DNA of 64,000 bases from NCBI GenBank assembly GCA_024220505.1, contig JAKZZE010000002.1, forward strand, positions 310,001 through 374,000, in the 5' to 3' direction. Positions 21,506 to 33,049 of this stretch are shown piece by piece. The stretch's first letter is position 1; every line of letters begins with the position of its first letter. The DNA is from Rhizopus arrhizus. Lineage: Eukaryota > Mucoromycota > Mucoromycetes > Mucorales > Rhizopodaceae. Below the pieces are notes generated by a model, which was given only the letters and a program-made list of their open reading frames with translations, searched no databases and was not told the DNA's origin. The translations under genes and the position numbers were made by a program.

Positions 21506-22701
21506 TTATAGCTGGCATATTCTTACTCTTTCAAGACGCTGCAATCTCCATTTAGGACCAAATTTGAGTTCTACTACAATGATCACTCCTGACAAGAGCA
21601 CAAGTAAAGCTATAATAGTAAAAAACCACCCGGCACCAATCGCTTCAACACCTGGATTTACACAGAATACAGCAATAGCACCCAAGATACATCTAATCTA
21701 TGCTTAGTTTTTGACCATTAAAAGTTGCCCTTAATTACCTTGTGAAATTATTGGAAGCGATAATAGCGGCCGAGTTTTCTGGAAATAAGTCGACAAGAAG
21801 AGTATTGATTGTACAAAATGTATAACAAGAGCTAAAATTCACTAATAAAAAAGAGCAAGACAAAAAGAATTAAATCAATGTCATTAGATAATAGGTTACC
21901 CACGTACTTACTGAAAAATGTCATGACCAACGGAGCAGCAATGTGAACTCTGAATTCCATACACCATCCATATGCCAATGTAAATAAGGTAAATACAATA
22001 CCCCAAATGCCAGTTAAATTAAGCCGTGCAGCCTCAATAGGGAATCCAGAGTCGAGATTTCTTCCACTAGTGTTCCTAAAAAGAAATATTAAAAAAAAAA
22101 CAAAGATAAAACGGTAGATTTTTACCTTTCTACTTGTCCTAGACCATTAAAAAAGGCATCTGAATACCTAGCGAATTGCCAATTTAATATACTTCCAGAA
22201 CTATAGGAACCAAGGGAGGCCCCAATGCCACTCGCAAGATAACAGAGACCGATTTGAAGTGTATTTAAATGATAATTCTCTGTAAAAAGTTTTGTTAAAC
22301 TCGAGAGCATGCTGTGAATTGTACCGTATTGCAGTGAATAATAGAATAATAAAATGGCGATGTCTTTCTCTTTTAAATAGGATAATGATTGAAATATGTT
22401 GATGCTGCCTCTCTTCTTTATTCTATTTTCTTGTGTTTTTTTTACTGCCTCTGGACTGTTTAAATCATTTTTGATAGTAATAATTGAATCAAGTCGAGAA
22501 TCTGTATTTGGTTCCAATTCCTGATTTTTAATTCTTTTTCCAAAATACTGCAAGGGAGTAGGGTTAGCATAGCCTGAACCATCGCCGACAAGTGATCGTA
22601 GCGTTTCGGGGATAAAAAGTACTAGAGCGATCCATAATATAAAGGACATGATTGCCAATATCCAAAAAATCCATCTAAAGAATATTTTAATAAACTAAAG
22701 A

Positions 22702-22750
<49 letters not shown>

Positions 22751-23550
22751 CTCCAACCTAAAGTTTGACTTATTAATCCACCTATAAATGAAATGAGTAA
22801 AGTAACAAAACGTAAATAATTTAATTCACCTAAAAAAGGGCCAGCTACAGGGCCAAGTTGAGTAAGCATAGAATAGATTCCCATATATCCACCTCTTTCT
22901 GCAGGTGTTGATATGTCGCCTAAGCAAATTAAAATTTTTTAAAAAATTGTTGAATTCTGACAAAAAATCTGATTTCTACCAATTGTGCCGGCTCCAACTG
23001 CAATCGATGAGCTTGAGCCAACTGCTTGTAACATACGCATGACTAATAACATGGGATAGTTTTGTGAACAACCTGCACCAACAGAGGCTAGCGAGTAGAC
23101 AAAGAGTGTTACTATATAAACAGGTCGTCTTCCCCATGTGTCTGCAATAGCGCCCCAAAAGGAAGGTGATATCCCCTGAAGTATCATGTACATTGTCACC
23201 GTTAAGCTGATGAGTTGCTCTGTTGTTTGTAAATCCTGTATAAGAATTAATGATGAATTCAATATGATTAATATGATTATTACTTGTTGTATGACACGTA
23301 GCGCAGGAAAATAAATATTAGTTGAAAATGCGGTAAAGAAAGCAGATAATGATACGGCGATTGTAATGGCTAGTTTTTGATTTTTAGTGAAAATTGAATA
23401 TGGAGCAGGCTCTTCTGTTTTTTCTTCTTGTTCTACATCGGGAATTTCTCGTAATGTAACAGAGGAATCCATATGATATACAGTACTTGTCACTGTCAAA
23501 GAAGAGATATCTGCCTGAAGACCATTTGTCAAATAGAGTGGGTGTGACAT
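21506..23550 (-). CDS. MFS multidrug transporter, DHA1 type
   Basis: Seven minus-strand exons in phase: 23284..23550, 22980..23235, 22751..22919, 22126..22674, 21912..22075, 21739..21841 and 21506..21692, 564 residues. A cytosolic N-terminus of about 60 residues leads to TM1 (FFTAFSTNIYFPALRVI). The motif-A loop reads WGAIADTWGRRPVY, followed by LQAVGSSSSIAVGAGTIGD and the motif-C-like QLGPVAGPFLGE. These fit 12-TM drug:proton antiporters of the DHA1 group (Flr1/Tpo/Qdr type) at the plasma membrane. A charged central loop of about 85 residues follows TM6. The third intron contains a 40-nt A/T homopolymer. Natural substrate unknown. Confidence 0.86.
22708..22747. repeat. 40-nt poly(A) tract inside an MFS intron
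   Basis: Uninterrupted A run on the + strand, hence poly(T) in the sense of the minus-strand DHA1 gene. It lies within the intron 22675..22750 and close to the donor site. Confidence 0.9.
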
Positions 23551-24033
23551 TAAGCAGAAAAAAGAAAAAACACTAAAGAAAAAGAAAGCTTTTTTTAAAA
23601 TGGTTTTTATATAAATGATACAATTTCAACTGTTGCTTAAGGGGTCAGTCTTCAAACGCATATAATTGTATATACAACAGTTTGATAGATAAAAAAAGTA
23701 TAAGGAGAAGGGGGCAGAAAAGGAAAGAAATTGAACTGATAAACTATGCATAATAACAAAAATTCATTTACATAGGTCAGTGCTGTGGAAAGGGGACGGA
23801 GGTGTAAACATACTGCAAAAAAAAAAAATCAAGCTTGAAGTTAGGAGATTTCTCATAGATTACAGAATATAGCAAAAAATAGGATTTCCCTGGGTGTAAA
23901 TTTAATTTCAGTACGTTGACATAAGACACATATGCTTCCTGTGTAACATGTTTGTCAGCATATATCCATTACTTTATATTACAGGCGCTTTACTTTTTTT
24001 TTTTTTCTTTTTATTTATTTAAATACTTGTAAG
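23551..24033. other. Divergent intergenic region
   Basis: Shared promoter region for the DHA1 transporter (minus) and the short-chain dehydrogenase (plus). AT-rich with a T-run just before the dehydrogenase ATG. No other feature seen. Confidence 0.5.
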
Positions 24034-25062
24034 ATGCAAATCAAAGGAAATACTTTTATTGTCACAGGAGGGTAATAGCAAGAGAGAGAGAGAGAGAAAA
24101 GTTATAAACTTGTCTCATTACTAAATTCTATAAAAAAAAAGAGCCAGTGGTCTCGGTGAAGCTACTGTTCGCGAACTCATTCAACGTGGAGCTAATGTTG
24201 CAGTAAATTATAAATAAATAAATAAATAAAATGTACAATAGCTAAGAAAAGATATTCTATTGTTTAGATTTTTGATTTAAATGATGAAGGAGCGTAAGTG
24301 AGCTTTTATTGTTTACACTGTTTGAGTTTTCTAATTCGGTCAGATAGTGAAGAACTTGCAAAGGAATTGGGTCCTAGTGCATTCGCTGCAGGAAAAGTAG
24401 ATGTAAGCTCTGAAGAGGATGTAAAGGCTGCTCTTCAAAAGTCAATCGAGAAATTTGGTCGTATTGCTGGTGTCATTAACTGTGGTGGAGTTGCAACTGC
24501 TGCCAAGATTGCTCGTCGTGGAAAATCCGCACACACAATGACAGTAGACTTGTTTGAATTTACTGTTCGTGTGAATTTGATCGGGACTTTCAATGTCTGC
24601 AAGCAAGTAGCTCAAGTGATGGCCAACCAAGACCCTTATACCGAAGATGGTGAGCGTGGTGTGATTATTAACACAGCTTCTGTTGCTTATCAAGATGGAC
24701 AAACCGGACAAATTGCTTATGCTGCATCCAAGGGCGGTGTTGCCTCAATGACTTTACCTATGAGTCGTGACCTTGCTCCAGCTGGAATTCGTGTGATGAC
24801 TATTGCACCTGGTATCTTTGGTATGCTTAAATTAATATATAATATGGTGTTTTCTAAAACCTTTTTTTTTGGAATAGAAACAAACATGAGTGCAGCATTA
24901 AATGATGCCGCTAGAGCAAAAATTATCAAGGATTCTATCTTCCCTGAGCGTATGGGTCGTCCTGCCGAATTCTCTATGCTCGCTTGTCACATTATTGAAA
25001 ACGGATTCTTGAGTGGTGAAACCATTCGTCTTGATGGTGCCAGTCGCTTGGGCAAATTATAA
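24034..25062 (+). CDS. 3-hydroxyacyl-CoA dehydrogenase type-2 (HSD10-like SDR)
   Basis: Five exons, 24034..24071, 24142..24202, 24268..24293, 24348..24820 and 24878..25062, 260 residues. This equals the length of animal HSD17B10. SDR motifs: TGGASGLG cofactor loop split over the first intron, the central NCGG (in place of NNAG), INTASVAYQDGQTGQIAYAASKGG with catalytic Ser, Tyr and Lys (YxxxK), then DLAPAGIRVMTIAPGIF. The acidic residue after beta-2 (FDLND) predicts NAD+ over NADP+. HSD10-type enzymes oxidise 3-hydroxyacyl-CoA and 2-methyl-3-hydroxybutyryl-CoA in mitochondria during isoleucine and fatty-acid breakdown. No targeting peptide is obvious, so a peroxisomal or cytosolic site is possible. 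The acceptor at 24347 was chosen because the nearer AG would create a stop. Confidence 0.88.
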
Positions 25063-26045
25063 ATATATTTTTGATAAAAAGTTTCTTTTGCTTTTGATCT
25101 GTATGCAGTATTACAAAATCAATTGGTGCTATCTGTTAAGCTTATTTTGAATGGATTTACAATTCCACTCGCTTATTAAAGCTACATGAAATATTCTATT
25201 TTATTTTTCAGAGAAGAAAAAAATAGGTGGCACTAAACGAGCAACTATTGATAGTGATTAGCTTTCTTATTTGCTAAGCATCATTACATCTTTTTATAAC
25301 ATTAAAAAGACTTGAATTCACCGTCGTCAAATACATAGTTTAATAAACCAGACAAAGGTTATAAATCAAATTGAGCGAATAATTCTGTAAGATTCAACTA
25401 GGAAATATTGTATTCTGCTTTGTTTATTACTAGTCCAATTCACTGTACATTATTTGTTTGCTGTATAACGCGTAACTATGCAACATGCATTATTTCATGA
25501 TCGTCGTGATATTAAAAATAAAGCACAGTTGTATTTACTCATCTCGTTTACAACTGTATTTCTTCCAGTCAACATTTATGCAAGGAAACAAAGAATTATT
25601 AAATAAAACATTAGTGCCGTCTCATATTTTTATGCACCAAATATTGTGAAAAAGGAAGCGCTGCCAATATGTCATCGGATAAAATGGATTTTAGCCGTGG
25701 AAAACGCCTTACTCTTTTTTATTTGATGTTTGTAAATTAACCTTATTCCAAAAAGGGTGTAATTCTCAACTTTAATAATCGTTCTCACTCCTTCACACTT
25801 TCAATGGCTGAGCTTGACAAGTAAAAGAAATATAGAGAGAGCAACATTTTTAAATGTCAATAAAGTTCATCCAATTGAAAAGGGATCATAGGAAAAACAC
25901 ACCATTGGATTTGCCACGCGAAAAAATAATGTTAATCAGTAGAATGTATGGTATCCTCTTCTTTTATTTGTATTCTAGAAGCAAACATTTGAGGAGGGAT
26001 TTGTAAAAGCAAAATTTATTTTGTTTTGTATTTATGTAATAATGA
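25063..26045. other. Intergenic region, convergent genes
   Basis: Lies between the convergent dehydrogenase and HAS1 3' ends. AT-rich; no ORF, repeat or RNA gene recognised. Confidence 0.5.
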
Positions 26046-27746
26046 TTATTTAGCAGCAGAAATAGCCAAGTTAACTTTCGGTGGTACTTTAAAACCAAAA
26101 GATTTTGCTATTTTGGCAAGATCAAGCTTATTGACGTCAAAAATTGATTTTAAGTGGTAGGTTGCATAAGATTGCAAGTAAGATCTAAAGGCATCACGAG
26201 CGGATTGGTTGAGGTAAAAGTTCTTTTCAATTAGTTGTTCAAGCTACCAATGGGTTATTAGTAATCAAAATTTAGTAAATATATTTCTCTATTATTTACC
26301 TGGCTTTGTACATTGGCAATTTTACTAGTAGGGAATTGATATTCATTCAAAGGAACCTTGGCCTCTTTCAAGTATTTCAAGAACCCAGTCTCTGTTGGTA
26401 ACAAGAAAAGCAGACTTCTTCCTTTACCTCCGGCACGAGCGGTACGTCCAACACGGTGAATATAATCACGAGGATCATCAGGAGGATCGAATTGAACGAT
26501 CCAGTCGACATCAGGAATATCTAAGCCTCTAGCCGCTACATCTGTACATAACAAGATACCCTTTTCTGCATTACAAAAGTCGAAAAATGTCGTAGTACGT
26601 TTTTGCTGCTTTTGACGACCATGTAGTTCCATGACGGGGACATCAATATAGTTTAATAATTCAGAGTAGTATTTCACGGCATTACAGCTAGAAAAGAACA
26701 CAATCACCTTCTTCTTTTGATTCTTTCGCAAAAAGGTAAAGAGTAATAAGAAACGCTTGTCTCCATCTACTGTCACAAATCCTTGTTCTAATCCATCTGC
26801 TGTCGAGGTGTCTTTTTGTTCATCAACGTTGATATAAACTGGATCTCCCTTCAAAGAAAGCTTTGCGAGGTCTGAGACCTTGTTCGTTTGTGTTGCTGAG
26901 AAGAGCATACTTTGACGTTCTGTAGGTAATATCTTGAGGATTTGTTTCATTTCTTCTTCAAATCCAATCTCTAATATACGATCTGCTTCATCAATCACAA
27001 GTGCTTGTAATCTATTGAAAATGAATCCTTGTGTGTTCTATAAGAGTATTGTTAAATATTGTATTTTTGTACCTCTTTCCATCACTCTTTGTTTACCTGT
27101 AAATGATCCAAAAGTCTACCTGGTGTAGCGACAAGTAAATTGACACCCCTCATTAACTTGTCAGATTCAGCTTTTCTGTTGGCACCACCGATTACAATAC
27201 CATGCGAAATTTGAACGTATTTACAGAGTTCTTCAACAACACCATAGATTTGGATAGCTAGTTCACGAGTAGGAGACACAACAACAATACCTGTACCATG
27301 TCTTGATTTGAACTTTTGACGGACCAAAAGTTCAATAGCAGGAATTAAGAAAGCCAATGTCTTTCCAGATCCAGTCTTTGCTGCTCCTAATACATCTTTG
27401 CCCTCCAAAAGAGCAGGGATGGTCTTTGCTTGAACTTCGGTCATTTGAGTAAAACCCATTTCTTTGATAGCCTTCTTGATATCATCATTACAGTCCAAAC
27501 TTTCAAATTCGAGGCTAACTTTCTCTTCAGCTATATAGCAAATGACTTTAGTGTCCTTTTTCCTTCAACAGATCTAGATCTCCTCCTTCCCCTTTCTTTT
27601 TTTATACCTTTTTCAGATTCTTCTACGGCATTTTGTTCCTCTTTAGCCACAGGTTTGCTTTCTCCTTTAGCTACCTGAAGCTTCTTCTTTTCTCTCTTCT
27701 CTGCGTGAGAGCGTTTACGCTTTTTGTTTTCAACTGCTGTTGCCAT
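26046..27746 (-). CDS. HAS1: DEAD-box ATP-dependent RNA helicase Has1
   Basis: Four minus-strand exons, 27608..27746, 27097..27530, 26300..27037 and 26046..26243, 502 residues (yeast Has1 is 505). The N-terminus is a basic [18 protein letters not shown] nuclear/nucleolar tail. Helicase motifs occur in order: Q-motif region [24 protein letters not shown] (I), PTRELAIQ (Ia), [10 protein letters not shown] (Ib), [15 protein letters not shown] (II), SATQ (III, here T-Q instead of the usual SAT), [18 protein letters not shown] (V) and [13 protein letters not shown] (VI). [20 protein letters not shown] is distinctive of Has1. Has1 acts in the nucleolus in 60S and 40S ribosome biogenesis, including U14 snoRNA release. 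The C-terminal extension carries the usual Has1 [11 protein letters not shown] block. Confidence 0.93.
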
Positions 27747-29046
27747 TGCAAATTTACTGGATAAAAAAAAAATAAATCAGTACAGAAATTAAAAGAAATA
27801 AATTAGTGTGGCTTGGTAATATGACTGTTTCTTTTATTCATGCAAAACGACCAAGTAAACATGTTAAAGTTCAAATACATTGTAAAACACATGCCTCACT
27901 GACACTTTTTATTTTCAAAGTTTGCTTTAATAACCACTGCTTGTAGATAAAACAAAAAAGTATTTGCAGTCATGCGAAAGAAAATAATATTCGCTTCAGT
28001 GATTATAAATCGCTTGATTGACAATAGACAAATATTCTGATTATTAATTCCAGTAAAAGTTTGTCTGCGATATTGCCAAGGCATAAAGGCTTTGTAAAGT
28101 TTTCAAATTGTAGGTTTTTATGGGAGTCGATTCTAAAATGCAGGATTTTTCATAAAACTCAAACAACCAAGAGTGCAAGAATACCAGTACTACTTGCTGT
28201 TGATTATCCTGCAATGTTTACAAGCATAGAGCTAATTGTCTTATAATACGATAGTTATTATTTAAGTGTGCATCAAATAATTTGCCTTCCCTAAACCTTT
28301 TATTGCTCATGAATGTTTTCTTTGTTACGTTAGAGGTTTGGAGTATTTTAAATTCTACTCATCAATGACCCAGCCTCAGTAGACGAGACATAGGGAGTCA
28401 AAATAATCAACCTTTGGATAACTTGGGCTATTTCAAAGAATATCATTTCTTTTAAAAGACTTATTACAACTTTTTCACTAATAATCTGGGCAAACACTGG
28501 GCTGCAATGTGAAGAAAATCAATTGCAGACTTTTTATCCTGTTTCATCAGACATCAAATTAAAGGCATAGATCAATGATAAAAAAAAAGGAAAGCTAAAT
28601 ATGGAATCAAGGTAAAGACAGAGATGTGGTTATTATGCTGTTTGATAAGCAACAAATTTGGTGAACATTCAATATGTACCTATATGATGAGTTATGAATA
28701 ACAAATGTTAGCATAAGAGAAAAAAAAAAAAAAAGATGGAGAAAAATGAATATTCGTTAATGAAGTCATTCCTTAGATGGTGGGAATATATGGCATTTTT
28801 TAAAGGAGAATTCCTAATTGTAATCATAAAATTGTTTATGTAGAAGAAATCATTTGTGATAGAAAACACATTGATTATTTAGGATACATCTATCGTTTGA
28901 TCTTTTTAAAGTGATAAAAGGTCTTGAGAATCAGACGGCTGGAATTTGTGGCTTACTAGCTTATTTATCATGCAGCTTTTCTTGAGATAACATCAAACAA
29001 ATTTATAGATCAAATAGAAATCTGATGGTACTTGTCTTCATCAAAG

Positions 29047-29077
<31 letters not shown>

Positions 29078-29390
29078 CTTGTTTTCAGCAAGGCGCTCTG
29101 CTGTGATCAAAAAAGTTGATTTTAAATAAAAAGTGTGTGTTGAAATTATACTACTTAACAATTTGTATGTTGGCATATATCCTATTTTGTATATAATATA
29201 AATGAATACTTCAGCCATATTGCTCTCCCCTATTAATTTCTCTCCTTACTTGTTTAGATACATGATTCATTACAACACACGATCTTTTTTGTTATTATCG
29301 CTTGCGATAAGGTTTAAAAAATTTATTGAATGTGAATATTACAAAAAGGATATTGAATTAAGTTTTATACAATGCACTCAAACAACTTCT
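27747..29390. other. Long intergenic region with T28 tract
   Basis: About 1.6 kb between HAS1 and calmodulin. Contains a T run at 29049-29076 and an A run near 28721-28734. Several short ORFs on both strands show no protein features. Nothing else recognised. Confidence 0.5.
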
Positions 29391-30072
29391 TTATCTTCCT
29401 CCCATCATTGCCTTAAACTCTTCAAAACTGATTTTTCCATCACCGTTGCTATCTGCTTCTCTAACCATAGCATCCAATTCCTCTTCTGTTAAGCTCTCGT
29501 TTAGTGATGACATAACTTTAAGTAATTCATCACGATCAATGACTCCATTTCCATCTGCGTCAAAGACTCTATTATACACCATCTCACTCAATAACTCATA
29601 TTGCTATCCAGTCAATAAAAAAAAAACTTACTTGAATGCTTCTTGAAGGTCATCTGCATCGTTATCAGACTTCAAGTTCTTTACAAGGCTGAGAAATTCA
29701 TTAAAATCGATATGACCATTCCCATCTACATCAACATCATTTACCTACGACCAGTTAGCATATATAAAAAGCATTGTAAAGTTATTTATACCATGTCTTG
29801 AAGTTCGGCTTCACTAGGATTCATACCGAAAGAACGAAGAACGATGCCAAGTTCAGTAGCACTAATACTACCATCTCCATTTTTATCAAAGAGTTGAAAT
29901 GCTTCACGATATTCAGCTATTTGTTCTTGTGAAAGTTGATCACTCTATATTGTAAGAAGTATTGTATTAAAAATAAAGGAATCTCAAGAGATGAATATTT
30001 ATAAAAGCTTTATGAAATGCTTTTTATATATAAATATCATATAGGACGGAAAGGGAAGGGGTTACTTACCAT
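29391..30072 (-). CDS. CMD1: Calmodulin
   Basis: Four exons: 30070..30072 (the ATG alone), 29792..29944, 29632..29744 and 29391..29568, 148 residues, the standard calmodulin length. Four EF-hands: [36 protein letters not shown] and [12 protein letters not shown], each with the canonical acidic residues at positions 1, 3, 5 and 12. The central linker and start [17 protein letters not shown] match calmodulin. It binds Ca2+ and activates calcineurin, CaM kinases and myosin. The sequence is somewhat divergent from animal calmodulin, so a second calmodulin-like paralogue elsewhere in the genome is possible. The intron directly after the ATG is also known from calmodulin genes of other eukaryotes. 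Confidence 0.92.
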
Positions 30073-30497
30073 TATGAGTCTTGTTTTATAGAAAAAAAGA
30101 AAGAAGAAAAAAAAAAAAGTTCAATTACTGCTAATTAATTTTATATTTATATATTCACTTACCCTTTTTTTTGCCTTTTTTGGATTTTTTTTTTCTTTGA
30201 TGAAAATTAAAATATAAAGGAATTGTAAAGTGAAAGAAAGGGTGAAAACTTCTTTTATAAAAGATCAAAAAAAAAGAAACCTTTTGTTTCCTTTTTGCTT
30301 AAAAAAAAAAGTGCAGTTTCAGTAAGCAAGTTCTCGTGTGACGTTACACGACCAAATTACCCTTGTTTTCATATTCAAAGCTGAACTGGAAGGCACTGCA
30401 TAAAAAATGCGCATAATTAAGCTTGTATGTGAAGAATGTTAAAAAATCTTATATAAATAAGCTATTTGGAAATAAGAAAAAGAGAGTCATTACAACA
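30073..30497. promoter_or_regulatory. Divergent promoter region of calmodulin and DUF3455 genes
   Basis: 425 bp with several A- and T-runs (30083-30119, 30181-30200, 30267-30311). Shared upstream region of two divergent genes; no specific binding site recognised. Confidence 0.4.
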
Positions 30498-31261
30498 ATG
30501 AAATTCTTTACAGTAACTACTGCCTTGGTTATATTACAAACCGTCTTGGCTGACCTTTTGCCTGAGCTTGGTTCTAATGCTCCCACCCAAATTCATGTAA
30601 AAAACAAGCTTATACCACCACCTGGCCATGATTTATATGACGTATTCTATGCTAAAGGAAATCGTATCTATCAATGCAACCCAGAAAAGAAGGGGTATCA
30701 GCACTGGTACAGTGTTCAAACACATGCCTTTCTTTATCCTACAAAGGATAGACAAGCTCCTTATGATGTATTTGGAACTGAAATAGGCCAATTGACCATT
30801 GCTCCTTTAAGCGGTGATAATCAAATGTAAAGAAAAAGCTTAATACTCTTTCCATGTTTTAAACTTACTTTATATAAAAAAGGTCTAATCCTTTGGATAC
30901 AGTTGCAGTCATGTATTATTATCCAGATGGATCTTGGGCTGGTTCTTCTAGACCTATGGCTACCACTTCGATGGATAAGGGGCTTGCTGAGAGAATTCGT
31001 GCTCAACATTTAGATGATCACCTTGTGAGTGTTTCTAAAAGCACAGTGGATGGTTACATGTCTCATGCTAAATACATTGTACGTCTCAACACGCTCGATG
31101 GTACTCCTCCTCCAGCAGAAGAGTGTACGATCAAGGGAACGGTGATCAATAAACCCTTCACGGCTTATTTCATGCTCTATACAGATTCAGATGGTATTGT
31201 CAATTTGGCAAAAGAAAAAGTTGTTTGGGATAAAATGGTTGAAGAATACAAACCAAAATAA
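30498..31261 (+). CDS. Secreted DUF3455 protein
   Basis: Two exons, 30498..30826 and 30883..31261, 235 residues. I chose the ATG at 30498 over an upstream in-frame ATG because it opens directly with a signal peptide (MKFFTVTTALVILQTVLA). Mature-protein landmarks fit the DUF3455 family: IPPPGHDLYDVFYAKG, YQCNPEKKGYQHWY, then DGSWAGSS and a late YIVRLNTLDGTPPP with C and a FTAYFMLY strand. The family is a small beta-rich secreted or surface fungal/bacterial protein of unknown activity. The join restores NQMSNPLD across the intron. Cys residues in the early QCN and late EEC positions could pair. Confidence 0.78.
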
Positions 31262-32298
31262 GTAACTGTGTTTATCTAATTTTTAAAAATAAACCTACTT
31301 TTAAAAAGCAATAGTACATGAACTATAATTGAATAAATTTCTTAAATTCTTCATCCCTTTTTTTATGAATCTTTTGTTTCCAGTTCAAGCGTATAGCAAA
31401 GTTGATCAGGTATGAGAAAGAAGTCTACAGTAGATTACTTTTGTAATATTAAACACATTGATACCATATCTCATAACATATCGAGCATGCATATAAATTC
31501 TATCCTTTCTTTTTACAGCCAATCATGCTTAGTAAAATTGAACGATGAGTTGATATAAAATTTCTTGTTTAGAATCTACTTGAATATACAATCCTTCCAC
31601 TTTCAAATCAAGGTTTTCTTGAGCACTCTTTGAGTTTTACAAACAAGTTTACGTTTTTTTAATTTGGTGGATTACGAGAAACTAAAATAAATGCGTTAAT
31701 ACAGTCGTTCTCTGATTCTTTTCGATAAAGCATCTAACCAGTTGATCAGCACAGTCAATCACGGACATCAGAGCCTTTGTTCTTTTTGTCATAAACAAAG
31801 GCTAACGTATTTAATAGAAATACTTTGATTTAAAATTGATTTATAAAGATCTCCTTTGACTATAAATAAATTAGCTACTGAAAGTGTTTGTTTTTATTCT
31901 TAAAGTTTTATAAAAAGAGTTGTTGAAGCTTGTACGTGATGATCTGAAATAATGCTAACTTTACTGATCTTTTTGTACAACTGTCCACAGGCAAAGTCTT
32001 TATTTATGATATCTTTACTTTTATATTGTAACCACAATAATATGAAATGAGGAATATATAATTATCTCTCCAATCATCAGCCTTTGAATCGATATCTGGT
32101 TATACCAAATGAAAAATTAAATAACTATAGTAACAATTGTGTCTTCTTCATATGGTACAAGGATACTTTAAATTTCACCAAACAATCATTCAACGTTTTC
32201 CTAAGCAATTGCTTTGAATAGTTTATATTTTTCATAATCCAGTATATTTATCGACAATGTTTGAGAGCACATAAAGAAACCCAAGGTAGCCAGTATAT

Positions 32299-32329
32299 GC
32301 AATTCTTCAACAGATCATTGAAGAATTGC
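32299..32329. repeat. Perfect inverted repeat (11-bp stem, 9-nt loop)
   Basis: gcaattcttca and its exact inverse tgaagaattgc flank acagatcat. Could form a hairpin in DNA or RNA; no T-run follows on either strand close enough for a simple terminator. Confidence 0.85.
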
Positions 32330-32893
32330 CAATGTAGAGAATGATATAATTAGACAACAGTGTGTCTATAAATAAAAGATGATTTTCTTTGTAAACAACA
32401 AATTGATACATGGCATTGTTCTTCAAAATGCAGACATTGTAACGTTGCATATGTGAAAGATCACGTTTACAAGAAGCTTTTTGTATTTAGCAAAGACCAA
32501 AGTCCAATAACGGATTATGCATATCATTCTTGTCAATAGTCTCTCACAATTCACCAAACTAAGTTGAATTTTTCTAGAACTTGATTCTAAAAATGCAAAA
32601 TCATTTTAAACTCAGTCAAAACGCTCTAGAAATCCTTGACTTGAAAGCGAAACAGCTGCATTTTGTATGGTGAATGAACACATGAAAGCCAATGGGTTGG
32701 CTGAGAAAATAACCTCGACCTGCATCATTCACTTAGTTTATTTCTTTCTCTTTTTAGCCCAATCAGTATGAGATGATGATAAAAGGAAGCTATCATTTAT
32801 GTGCTTAAAAATTGTAAGAGAGAAAATAAGATCAATCAATTTATTTAACCTATTCTTGATTAGAACCAAAAAAAAGGGGGAGAGGTTGAGGAA

Positions 32894-32927
32894 AGGTGCA
32901 ATGTAAAGACAGGTGCAATGTAAAGAC
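32894..32927. repeat. 17-bp tandem duplication upstream of FkbM-like gene
   Basis: Two exact copies of aggtgcaatgtaaagac (32894-32910 and 32911-32927), followed by a partial third (aggtacaac). About 120-155 bp upstream of the methyltransferase ATG, so it may sit in its promoter. Confidence 0.85.
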
Positions 32928-33049
32928 AGGTACAACGATTATGGCATAAATGCAGCTATCCGTAAAACAAATTAACTTTTAGGGGCTATAAAAAACATTT
33001 TTTTTTATTTTTTTTTATTTTCTTTCTCTTGTTTCTATTTTAATTCAAC

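Larger units (their letters stand above)
31262..33049. other. Long intergenic region with hairpin and short tandem repeat
   Basis: About 1.8 kb without a gene. It contains a perfect 11-bp stem hairpin (32299-32329) and a 17-bp tandem duplication (32894-32927), listed separately. Otherwise AT-rich with no coding signal. Confidence 0.5.

Noticed and set aside
24341..24347. gtcag acceptor for the fourth exon of the dehydrogenase
   Set aside because: Using it gives an immediate stop; the next AG (24347) restores the conserved frame.
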